Positions 1 through 5,020 of a DNA stretch of 5,020 nt are shown piece by piece. This stretch comes from an uncultured Eubacteriales bacterium. Its GTDB lineage: Bacteria; Bacillota; Clostridia; UMGS1810. The notes below the pieces were generated by a model. It saw only the letters and a program-made list of their open reading frames with translations. It was not told where the DNA came from and ran no database searches. Numbering within the stretch: the first letter of the stretch is position 1; the number at the start of each line of letters is the position of its first letter. Where the stretch lies: NCBI GenBank assembly GCA_902493665.1, contig CABUQL010000116.1:1-5020 (forward strand). The letters are read 5' to 3'. Position numbers and translations under genes: made by a program.

Positions 1-25
1 ATTTTTCGCTTTTAATATATTTCAT
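1..25 (-). CDS. start of an unidentified gene downstream of tetR (partial, runs off the left edge)
   Basis: On the minus strand an ATG at 25-23 opens a frame reading M-K-Y-I-K-S-E-K to the window edge. A purine-rich GAGGAA lies at 37-32, 6 nt upstream of the ATG, which is a good Shine-Dalgarno position. The ATG is 35 nt after the tetR stop and in the same direction, and I see no convincing terminator between them, so it is probably co-transcribed with tetR. Eight codons are too few to name a product. TetR regulators are often co-transcribed with a transporter or oxidoreductase they control, but which type this is cannot be seen. The remaining doubt is whether the frame stays open beyond the window. 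Confidence 0.55.
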
Positions 26-60
26 TTTTATTTCCTCGCTTTTGGCACCGTAGTGTCTTA

Positions 61-672
61 TTATTTTAATTTTTCTTCAAAAAAAGAGTTGATGTGATTT
101 TCAAGCATTTTTTTATATTCGTGCTTTTTATCCGTGCAATCCGATGCATTTATCAAAAGATAAAGCGGTGCATAAAAATTAAGTGCCATACATTTCGGGT
201 CGCCTTCTTTTAAAATGCCGTTTTTAATCATTTCGCAAAACAAGTCTTCAGTATACTTGACCGGACCCGTAACAATGCAGATTTTATATAAATCACGCAT
301 TTTTTCGTTTCTGTACTGCTCAAGAACAAGCATCTTGCGAAAGTTTACGACAAATTCATCTTCTGTCCAAAACTCAAATTGCGAGAGTGTAAATTTTTTC
401 AAACTTTTGCAGGATGTGTTTTCGTAATCAGACGGCGACTTATCGTATTCGTTTTTCGGAACATTGTGATTTTCCGCCCTTTTTTCATCGATTTGGTACA
501 TTCTTTCAACTATACTGTCGAAAATATCACGCTTGTTTTTATAATGCTTATATAACGCCCCTTTTGTTATGCCTAAGCTTGAGGCAATACTGCTTACCGA
601 AACTGCTTCGTATCCGTCACGGGCAAAAAGCGAAAGCGATGCAAGTAAAATCTTTTCTTTTGTATCCGACAT
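61..672 (-). CDS. TetR/AcrR-family transcriptional regulator
   Basis: DNA-binding repressor of about 203 residues, a normal length for the family. Seen in the sequence: residues 4-50 form a TetR_N helix-turn-helix domain, with helix 1 EKILLASLSLFARDGYEAVS, then VSSIASSLGI and the recognition segment TKGALYKHYKNK (about 36-47), a classic TetR pattern. Residues 60-203 form the divergent helical ligand and dimer domain, including FVVNFRKMLVLEQYRNEKM (109-124ff). It carries five cysteines (88, 132, 146, 161, 179). Start choice: the longest frame begins at 684 (M-E-I-F-M-S-D), but no Shine-Dalgarno precedes that ATG. GGAG at 682-679 sits 6 nt before the ATG at 672, so Met5 of the long frame is the likely start. 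A consensus promoter with paired palindromes lies upstream, which suggests autorepression. The ligand is unknown. The glgP terminator separates it from the glucan operon, so control of that operon is not implied. Confidence 0.93.
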   Translation of the reverse strand: MSDTKEKILLASLSLFARDGYEAVSVSSIASSLGITKGALYKHYKNKRDIFDSIVERMYQIDEKRAENHNVPKNEYDKSPSDYENTSCKSLKKFTLSQFEFWTEDEFVVNFRKMLVLEQYRNEKMRDLYKICIVTGPVKYTEDLFCEMIKNGILKEGDPKCMALNFYAPLYLLINASDCTDKKHEYKKMLENHINSFFEEKLK

Positions 673-678
673 AAAAAT

Positions 679-682
679 CTCC
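679..682 (-). promoter_or_regulatory. ribosome binding site of tetR that decides the start codon
   Basis: GGAG read on the minus strand at 682-679 is followed by 6 nt (ATTTTT) and then ATG at 672-670. The site overlaps the upstream in-frame ATG at 684-682. That upstream ATG has only an A-rich, SD-less sequence before it, so it is more likely part of the ribosome site than a start codon. Confidence 0.7.
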
Positions 683-687
683 ATTCT

Positions 688-715
688 GTGTTATTCGATT
701 TCGTGTTATTGGATT
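688..715. repeat. short direct repeat in the tetR leader
   Basis: GTGTTATTCGATT (688-700) and GTGTTATTGGATT (703-715) on the plus strand match at 12 of 13 positions with a 15-nt period. They lie in the predicted untranslated leader of tetR, just upstream of its ribosome site. No function is evident. It may be a slippage duplication, or a chance match in AT-rich DNA. Confidence 0.45.
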
Positions 716-753
716 ATTCTGTTCCGTTAGCTTTTACGGTAAAAACAAAACAA

Positions 754-769
754 GTAAACGAACGTTCAC
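754..769. promoter_or_regulatory. putative TetR operator, start-site proximal
   Basis: GTAAACGAACGTTCAC is a 16-bp imperfect palindrome; 12 of 16 positions match its own reverse complement, with half-sites GTAAACG and CGTTCAC. It begins 5 nt past the -10 hexamer and covers the predicted transcription start, so a bound dimer would block initiation. Size and symmetry fit a TetR-family operator. Assignment to the adjacent TetR is by position only. Confidence 0.72.
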
Positions 770-774
770 CCATT

Positions 775-803
775 ATTATAGTGAACAATCGTTTACTTGT
801 CAA
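775..803 (-). promoter_or_regulatory. consensus sigma-70/sigma-A promoter of tetR
   Basis: On the minus strand, TTGACA (803-798), a 17-nt spacer (797-781) and TATAAT (780-775) give a perfect match to the housekeeping consensus. The start should fall near 768, leaving a leader of about 95 nt before the tetR ATG at 672. Such a strong promoter driving a repressor gene makes sense if it is normally repressed, and the spacer is in fact an operator-like palindrome. It should also serve the gene beginning at 25. Confidence 0.88.
781..796. promoter_or_regulatory. putative TetR operator, within the -35/-10 spacer
   Basis: GTGAACAATCGTTTAC is a 16-bp imperfect palindrome (12 of 16 self-complementary) that fills the promoter spacer almost exactly. 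It is an inverted copy of the site at 754-769. The two centres are 27 bp apart, so two dimers could bind side by side around the -10 and exclude RNA polymerase. Confidence 0.72.
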
Positions 804-841
804 GAGTTTTTATAAATTTTTGAAAATTTTTATGCAAAGAC

Positions 842-886
842 AAAAATCCCTGTCCAAGGCACCGATGCCAAAAAAATCAGGGATTT
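842..886 (-). terminator. probable intrinsic terminator of the glucan operon
   Basis: Read on the minus strand, AAATCCCTG (886-878) pairs perfectly over 9 bp with CAGGGATTT (852-844), and the T run continues to 842. The 25-nt interior holds a second small hairpin, GGCA-TCGG-TGCC (869-858). The stem begins 9 nt after the glgP stop codon. The T tract is short and partly used in the stem, so termination may be incomplete. The opposite strand has only a broken T tract, so plus-strand termination is less certain. Confidence 0.72.
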
Positions 887-915
887 ATTATAGTTTTATT
901 TATCCTGGTTTTCAA
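887..915 (-). promoter_or_regulatory. possible second promoter overlapping the end of glgP
   Basis: On the minus strand, TTGAAA (915-910), a 17-nt spacer (909-893) and TATAAT (892-887) resemble a sigma-A promoter with one -35 mismatch. The -35 lies in the last codons of glgP. Initiation would fall near 880, inside the left arm of the terminator stem, so such a transcript could not form the full hairpin. AT-rich DNA gives chance matches, so this is tentative. Confidence 0.35.
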
Positions 916-3154
916 GTTTCCAGATATCGTTATCATAGCTTAAAATGGTTCTGTCAGATGAAAAATGTCTTGCATTTGCAATATTTACAAGCATTTTTTG
1001 TCCCCATTTCATTTTGTCTTCATAATCCGAAATCATTTTGTCTTTTACTTTAACATAATCTTCAAAATCCAAAAGCGTCATAAAGTAATCTTTACTCTTT
1101 AAGTTTTCGTAAACGTCTTTAAGCTGCTTTTTGTCGCCTATATCCGTCATTTCTTTTCCCATAATAAAATCTAAAACTTTTCGTATTTTTTCGTCATTAT
1201 TATAATAAACAGACGGATAATATGCGCTTTTTTTATAGAGAGATATTACTTCATCGCTCTTTTTGCCGAAAATATAAATGTTGTCATCCCCGACATACTG
1301 TGCAATTTCAACATTTGCACCGTCAAGCGTTCCGAGCGTTATTGCACCGTTGAGCATAAACTTCATATTTCCCGTTCCGCTTGCTTCTTTTGATGCCAAA
1401 GATATCTGCTCCGAAATATCGCAGGCGGGAATGATTCTTTGTGCGTATGAAACGTTATAGTTTTCAACCATAACAAGATTAATATACTTTCTTGCCTCGC
1501 TGTCGGAATTTATGATTTTCTGCATACAAAGTATTGCGTGGATTATTTCTTTTGCCATAACGTAAGCCGGCGCCGCTTTTGCTCCGAATATAAAGTTTAT
1601 CGGACGTGCGGGGTAAATGCCTTTTTTGATTTCAAGATATTTGTTTATGATATACATTAAGTTGAGCTGCTGGCGTTTGTACTCGTGAAGCCTTTTTACC
1701 TGTATATCAAATATACCGTCGCTTATAAGGTTTATTTTTTCGTTTTGGCTTATATAATCCGTTAAAAGCTCTTTGTTTTTCTTTTTAATGTCTATAATTT
1801 CTTTTATTACATTTTCATCATCGTAATATTTTTCAAGCTCCGAGAGCGCATTTGTGTCTTTTAAAAAGTCTTTTCCGATAAGAGATGAAATGTAATCGGA
1901 AAGCAGCGGATTTGCAATTTTAATCCAGCGTCTGAACGTTATTCCGTTTGTTTTATTGTTAAACTTATTCGGATAAACCTTTGCAAAATTTGCAAGCTCG
2001 GAATTTACCAAAATATCGGTGTGAAGCTTTGCAACGCCGTTTACGGAAAAACAAAAATGAATATCTATCGCAGCCATTGACACAACTTTTTTTGCGTCGA
2101 TAATATAAAGACTTTTGTCGTCATATTTATCTTTTACTGTTTTGTCAAGATATTTAATTTCTTCGTAAATGTGCGGTATAATTTCTTCAAAATACTTTGA
2201 CGGCCACTTTTCAAGCGCCTCTGCAAGTATGGTATGATTTGTATATGCACACATTCCGCTTACAATGTCGATTGCCTCGCCCCTTTTTATACCCCTTTTG
2301 CCGAGCTGATAAATAAGTTCGGGGATTATCATTGTCGGGTGCGTGTCGTTAATCTGAACAACCGCATAATTTTTCAAATCGTGAAGATTGCTTCCTTTTT
2401 TTACCGCCTCGTCGAGTATATACTGAGCGGCGCAGCTTACCATAAAATACTGCTGGTAAAGTCTTAGTTTTTTGCCGTCCTCGTCACTGTCGTCGGGATA
2501 TAAAAACAGTGTCATATTTTTGTCGGCTTGTTTTTTGTCAAATTCAATTCCGTCTTTTACAATGCTCTCGTCAACGCCGTCCAAGTCAAAAAGATGAAGC
2601 GTATTGCAGTTGTTTTTGTAACCCGAAACCTTTATGTTATACATTTTTCCTTTAACGTCAAACTTTTTGAATTTGACTTCATAACTGACGTCTGTTTTCT
2701 CAAGCCAACTGTCGTTATCAATCCACGGATTTATTGTTTCGGTTTGTTTTTCATCTTCAAAAACCTGTTTGAAAAGTCCGAAATGATAATTAAGACCTAT
2801 TCCGTCGGCGCAAAGCCCCATTGTCGCGGCAGAATCCAAAAAACACGCTGCAAGACGTCCGAGTCCGCCGTTACCGAGCGAAGGCTCGTTTTCCATATCT
2901 TCAAAATCGCTCAGCGTCATACCCGCTTCTTTAAGCTCACTGTCAACCTCATCGTAAATTCCTAAGTTTATAAGATTGTTTGAAAGAAGCTTTCCGATAA
3001 GAAATTCCGCCGAAACGTAATATGCTTTCTTTTTATTGTCAATGTCGCCCTTTTTATTGAGCATTTCTTTGGTAAAACTTAAAAGCTTAGAAAACACTTC
3101 TTTTTTGTCCGCATCTTTTAGCGGTTTTGTTTTTTCAAAATATTCCTTAAACAT
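896..3154 (-). CDS. glgP: alpha-glucan (glycogen/maltodextrin) phosphorylase
   Basis: GT35 enzyme that uses phosphate to cleave alpha-1,4-glucan ends, releasing glucose-1-phosphate; cytoplasmic and PLP-dependent. At 752 residues it has the short bacterial length and lacks the long N-terminal regulatory extension of animal enzymes. Seen: YYVSAEFLIGKLLSNN (45-60), LGNGGLGRLAACFLDS (93-108), NDTHP (269-273), YTNHTILAEALEKWP (304-318), NGITFRRW (403-410), KRLHEYKRQ (487-495), and the phosphorylase signature EASGTGNMKFMLN (590-602), in which Lys598 is the PLP Schiff-base lysine by family homology. The frame is intact with a conventional C-terminus (FSSDRTILSYDNDIW). It follows malQ by 9 nt with a strong GGGAGG site. 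Its place in a sugar-uptake/malQ operon favours imported maltodextrin as substrate, so malP is an equally fair name; sequence alone does not settle this. Phe369 occupies the place of rabbit muscle His377. Confidence 0.96.
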   Translation of the reverse strand: MFKEYFEKTKPLKDADKKEVFSKLLSFTKEMLNKKGDIDNKKKAYYVSAEFLIGKLLSNNLINLGIYDEVDSELKEAGMTLSDFEDMENEPSLGNGGLGRLAACFLDSAATMGLCADGIGLNYHFGLFKQVFEDEKQTETINPWIDNDSWLEKTDVSYEVKFKKFDVKGKMYNIKVSGYKNNCNTLHLFDLDGVDESIVKDGIEFDKKQADKNMTLFLYPDDSDEDGKKLRLYQQYFMVSCAAQYILDEAVKKGSNLHDLKNYAVVQINDTHPTMIIPELIYQLGKRGIKRGEAIDIVSGMCAYTNHTILAEALEKWPSKYFEEIIPHIYEEIKYLDKTVKDKYDDKSLYIIDAKKVVSMAAIDIHFCFSVNGVAKLHTDILVNSELANFAKVYPNKFNNKTNGITFRRWIKIANPLLSDYISSLIGKDFLKDTNALSELEKYYDDENVIKEIIDIKKKNKELLTDYISQNEKINLISDGIFDIQVKRLHEYKRQQLNLMYIINKYLEIKKGIYPARPINFIFGAKAAPAYVMAKEIIHAILCMQKIINSDSEARKYINLVMVENYNVSYAQRIIPACDISEQISLASKEASGTGNMKFMLNGAITLGTLDGANVEIAQYVGDDNIYIFGKKSDEVISLYKKSAYYPSVYYNNDEKIRKVLDFIMGKEMTDIGDKKQLKDVYENLKSKDYFMTLLDFEDYVKVKDKMISDYEDKMKWGQKMLVNIANARHFSSDRTILSYDNDIWKLENQDK

Positions 3155-3158
3155 ATTT

Positions 3159-3164
3159 CCTCCC
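3159..3164 (-). promoter_or_regulatory. glgP ribosome binding site overlapping the malQ stop codon
   Basis: GGGAGG at 3164-3159 on the minus strand uses the last G of the malQ TAG stop and lies 4 nt before the glgP ATG (3154). Ribosomes finishing malQ would end on the glgP initiation site, so translation of the two is probably linked. Confidence 0.85.
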
Positions 3165-4642
3165 TAAATTCTGCCGGAAAGCTTTGTTATTTTTGCAATT
3201 GTTTTTGCAAGATTTATATTATACGCATCTTTTTCCATACGCCATTTCCAGTTATTCCCCACTGTTGACGGAATGTTTATTCGCGCCTCGGAGCCGAGTG
3301 AGAAATAATCTGGCATGGGAATTATTGCAAGATATGACGCCGAAAAAAGAACACATTTTATCATACCGATATTTTTTTCTCCCGAAAAAATAAACTCGTC
3401 GACATTTAATCTGTCGCGTTTTTTTAATTTTTCATACCATCCCATAAGAGTGTCGTTATCGTGAGTTCCTGTGTACGCAACCGAATTTTCCGGATATGCA
3501 TACGGAATATGGTCGCTTATTTTTCCGCCGCCAAACGCGAACTGGAAAATTTTCATTCCGCAAAAGCCCGTTTTTTTAAGAAGCAAATGAACTGCAGGCG
3601 TTAAAAATCCTAAGTCTTCCGCAATTATGGGTATATCGCCGAGTTTTTCTTTTATTGCTTTAAAAAGCTGATATCCCGGACCTTTAAGCCACTTTCCTTC
3701 CACTGCATCGCTTCTGCCGTATTTTATGGCATAAAAGCTTTCAAAGCCTCTGAAATGGTCAATTCTCATAACGTCGTAAAGCGTAAGCGAGAATTTAATG
3801 CGCTTTATCCACCATTTGTAATCGGTCGCTTTGTGCTGAGTCCAGTTGTATACGGGATTTCCCCAAAGCTGACCTTTTTTTGAAAATTCGTCGGGCGGAC
3901 ATCCTGCAACAAGCTTTGGTTTTAAATCCTTATCAAGCATAAAAAGCTCGGGATTTTCCCACGCATCGGCACTGTCATACGCCACGTAAATCGGTATGTC
4001 GCCTATTATTTTAACTTTTTTTGAGTTTGCATATTTTTTAAGCTTTGTCCACTGCTTGAAAAATTCAAATTGAATGAATTTATGATAGTTTATTCTTTCA
4101 GAAAGTTCATCGCTGTATTTTTTTACGGCACTTTTTTTCTTAAAGCGTATATCTTCGTCCCACTTTGACCACTCTTTGTCATTAAACTTTTCTTTCAGTG
4201 CCATATAAAGTGCGTAATTATCAAGCCAGTTTTTATGCTTTTTGCAAAAAGACGTAAACTCTAAAGATGATTTATCAAAGTTTTTAAAGCAGACGGAAAA
4301 CCACTTCTCACGCGATTTTTTAATCTTTTCATAATCAACGCTTTTTTCCGAGTCCGAAAAATCAAACTCCGAAAGCTCTTTATCCGAAATAAGTCCTTCT
4401 TTTTTTAAAGCTTCAAAATCAACAAAATACGGATTTCCTGCAAAGCTTGAAAACGACTGATACGGCGAATCGCCGCAGCCTGTCGGATTTACGGGAAGTA
4501 TCTGCCAATATGTTTGTTTTGACAAATAAAGTCTATCCACAAAGTCATATGCTTCCTTTGAAAAACATCCTATGCCGTATTTTGACGGAAGTGAAAATAT
4601 GGGAAGAAGTATTCCCGCACTCCTTTTAAAACTTTTTATCAT
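3164..4642 (-). CDS. malQ: 4-alpha-glucanotransferase (amylomaltase, GH77)
   Basis: Cytoplasmic disproportionating enzyme that moves alpha-1,4-glucan segments between maltodextrins, making longer chains for the phosphorylase and releasing glucose. At 492 residues it matches the short bacterial amylomaltase type. Seen: the N-terminal SAGILLPIFSLPSKYGIG (8-25), NPTGCGDSPYQSFSSFAGNP (52-71), IGDIPIYVAYDSADAW (213-228), the loop CPPDEFSKKGQLWGNPVYNW (248-267), and three catalytic acids: Asp295 in RIDHFRGF (nucleophile), Glu342 in IIAEDLGF (acid/base) and Asp395 in GTHDNDT (roles assigned from GH77 homology). The C-terminal SLGSEARINIPST is also typical. The start overlaps the permease stop in ATGA (4642-4639). 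There is no well-spaced Shine-Dalgarno (AAAGG abuts the ATG; a G-rich run at 4657-4653 is 10 nt away), so initiation probably depends on coupling to permease translation. The family-typical N-terminus supports this start. Confidence 0.97.
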   Translation of the reverse strand: MIKSFKRSAGILLPIFSLPSKYGIGCFSKEAYDFVDRLYLSKQTYWQILPVNPTGCGDSPYQSFSSFAGNPYFVDFEALKKEGLISDKELSEFDFSDSEKSVDYEKIKKSREKWFSVCFKNFDKSSLEFTSFCKKHKNWLDNYALYMALKEKFNDKEWSKWDEDIRFKKKSAVKKYSDELSERINYHKFIQFEFFKQWTKLKKYANSKKVKIIGDIPIYVAYDSADAWENPELFMLDKDLKPKLVAGCPPDEFSKKGQLWGNPVYNWTQHKATDYKWWIKRIKFSLTLYDVMRIDHFRGFESFYAIKYGRSDAVEGKWLKGPGYQLFKAIKEKLGDIPIIAEDLGFLTPAVHLLLKKTGFCGMKIFQFAFGGGKISDHIPYAYPENSVAYTGTHDNDTLMGWYEKLKKRDRLNVDEFIFSGEKNIGMIKCVLFSASYLAIIPMPDYFSLGSEARINIPSTVGNNWKWRMEKDAYNINLAKTIAKITKLSGRI

Positions 4643-5020
4643 CCTTTAACCGCCCCCGCTACTACGCCTTCAATTATATATTTCTGGCTGAACAAATAAA
4701 ATACAACAATAGGTATTATTGCAAGTACCAAAAGCGCCATCATTGCGCCCATATCTATAGAACCGTATCCGCCTCTCAAATACTGCACGGCAATCGGTAT
4801 TGTTTTATAATCGTTTCCGATAATCAAAAGCGGCAAAAGATAGTCGTTCCATATCCACATTGCATTTAAAATTGCAACTGTAATTGCAATCGGCTTCATT
4901 ATCGGAAGTATTATGCCGAAAAACATTTTAAGCGGCGTGCACCCGTCTATCATTGCGGCTTCTTCAATTTCAAGCGGCACTGATTTTACAAATCCCGAAT
5001 ACATAAATATCGAAAGTCCG
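4639..5020 (-). CDS. carbohydrate ABC transporter permease, MalG type (partial, 5' end outside window)
   Basis: Inner-membrane subunit of a binding-protein-dependent sugar importer. Only the C-terminal 126 residues are present; the frame stays open through the right edge (G-L-S-I-F before the Met at 5004), so that Met is internal and not the start. Seen: the EAA loop that contacts the ATPase, matching EAA-x3-G-x9-I-x-L-P exactly (visible residues 20-39). Hydrophobic membrane segments lie at about 44-66 and 92-112. The C-terminus YIIEGVVAGAVKG is characteristic of MalG-like permeases. It overlaps malQ by 4 nt. Maltodextrin or another alpha-glucan is the likely cargo because malQ and glgP follow, but the binding protein that sets specificity is not in view, so I leave the symbol blank. 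The other permease and binding protein are expected to the right. Confidence 0.93.
   Translation of the reverse strand, partial: GLSIFMYSGFVKSVPLEIEEAAMIDGCTPLKMFFGIILPIMKPIAITVAILNAMWIWNDYLLPLLIIGNDYKTIPIAVQYLRGGYGSIDMGAMMALLVLAIIPIVVFYLFSQKYIIEGVVAGAVKG

Larger units (their letters stand above)
750..800. repeat. 51-bp inverted repeat spanning the tetR promoter
   Basis: The arms are 750-769 and 781-800, 20 nt each, matching as inverted repeats at 18 of 20 positions (mismatches at 762 and 763), with an 11-nt centre at 770-780 that contains the -10 hexamer. The predicted transcript starts inside the left arm, so the full repeat would not be transcribed as a hairpin. It is better read as two DNA-level protein binding sites than as a terminator. 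Confidence 0.9.

Noticed and set aside
44..57. Small hairpin between tetR and the next gene
   Set aside because: On the transcribed minus strand it has only 3 continuous pairs around a TACG loop plus one mismatch, and no T tract, so it is not a convincing terminator.
724..739. CCGT/ACGG inverted repeat in the tetR leader
   Set aside because: Only a 4-bp stem with an 8-nt loop; too weak to support as an attenuator or riboswitch.
44..864. Heptamer GGCACCG at 44-50 and again in the glgP terminator at 858-864
   Set aside because: Seven bases with different flanks and different hairpin contexts; chance is sufficient.
688..1053. Plus-strand open frame covering the intergenic region and the end of glgP
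   Set aside because: It runs through the terminator, promoter and operators and is antisense to glgP; it has no recognisable domain, and its composition follows the opposite strand.
2528..2965. 145-codon plus-strand open frame
   Set aside because: It lies wholly antisense inside the well-conserved phosphorylase gene and looks like a shadow frame without protein-like features.
61..3154. TetR as regulator of the malQ-glgP operon
   Set aside because: The two are separated by a terminator, the operators sit on the tetR promoter, and no similar palindrome is apparent around the malQ or glgP starts. The operon promoter is outside the window, so this stays unsupported and is not disproved.
5002..5004. 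ATG at 5004 as the permease start
   Set aside because: The frame is open through 5020, the preceding codons (GLSIF) fit the family, and a 121-residue permease would lack most membrane helices.

Overview
The window is AT-rich bacterial DNA, and every gene I can support lies on the minus strand, so the biological order runs from right to left. The lysine-rich proteins, strong GGAGG-type ribosome sites and a compact transporter/malQ/glgP cluster suggest a low-GC Bacillota member, probably an anaerobic Clostridia-like organism. That is an inference; no taxonomic marker is present.

Right-hand block (about 896-5020): the 3' part of a MalG-type ABC sugar permease (4639-5020, cut by the window edge), then a 4-alpha-glucanotransferase (malQ, 3164-4642), then an alpha-glucan phosphorylase (glgP/malP, 896-3154). 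The permease stop and malQ start share an ATGA overlap. malQ and glgP are 9 nt apart, and the glgP Shine-Dalgarno begins in the malQ stop codon. This is a tightly coupled uptake-and-breakdown operon. The transporter would bring in maltodextrins or related glucans, MalQ would disproportionate the short ones, and the phosphorylase would release glucose-1-phosphate. A two-tier hairpin at 842-886 probably ends this operon.

Middle (685-895): a gene-free regulatory stretch. After the terminator comes a full-consensus sigma-70/sigma-A promoter (TTGACA, 17 nt, TATAAT) on the minus strand. It is embedded in a 51-bp inverted repeat (750-800) made of two 16-bp imperfect palindromes. One fills the spacer between the -35 and -10; the other covers the predicted transcription start. 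This looks like an autoregulated TetR promoter. A second possible promoter overlaps the end of glgP.

Left-hand block (1-684): a TetR/AcrR-family repressor gene (61-672), whose real start is probably 4 codons inside the longest frame. Thirty-five nt after its stop, another minus-strand gene starts with a good ribosome site, and only its first 8 codons are visible. That unseen gene is the most likely regulated partner of the repressor.

The metabolic genes are ordinary. The best lead is the operator-promoter at 750-803 and the unknown gene it probably controls. I see no evidence in this window for a wholly new biological system, and no RNA genes, mobile elements or CRISPR.
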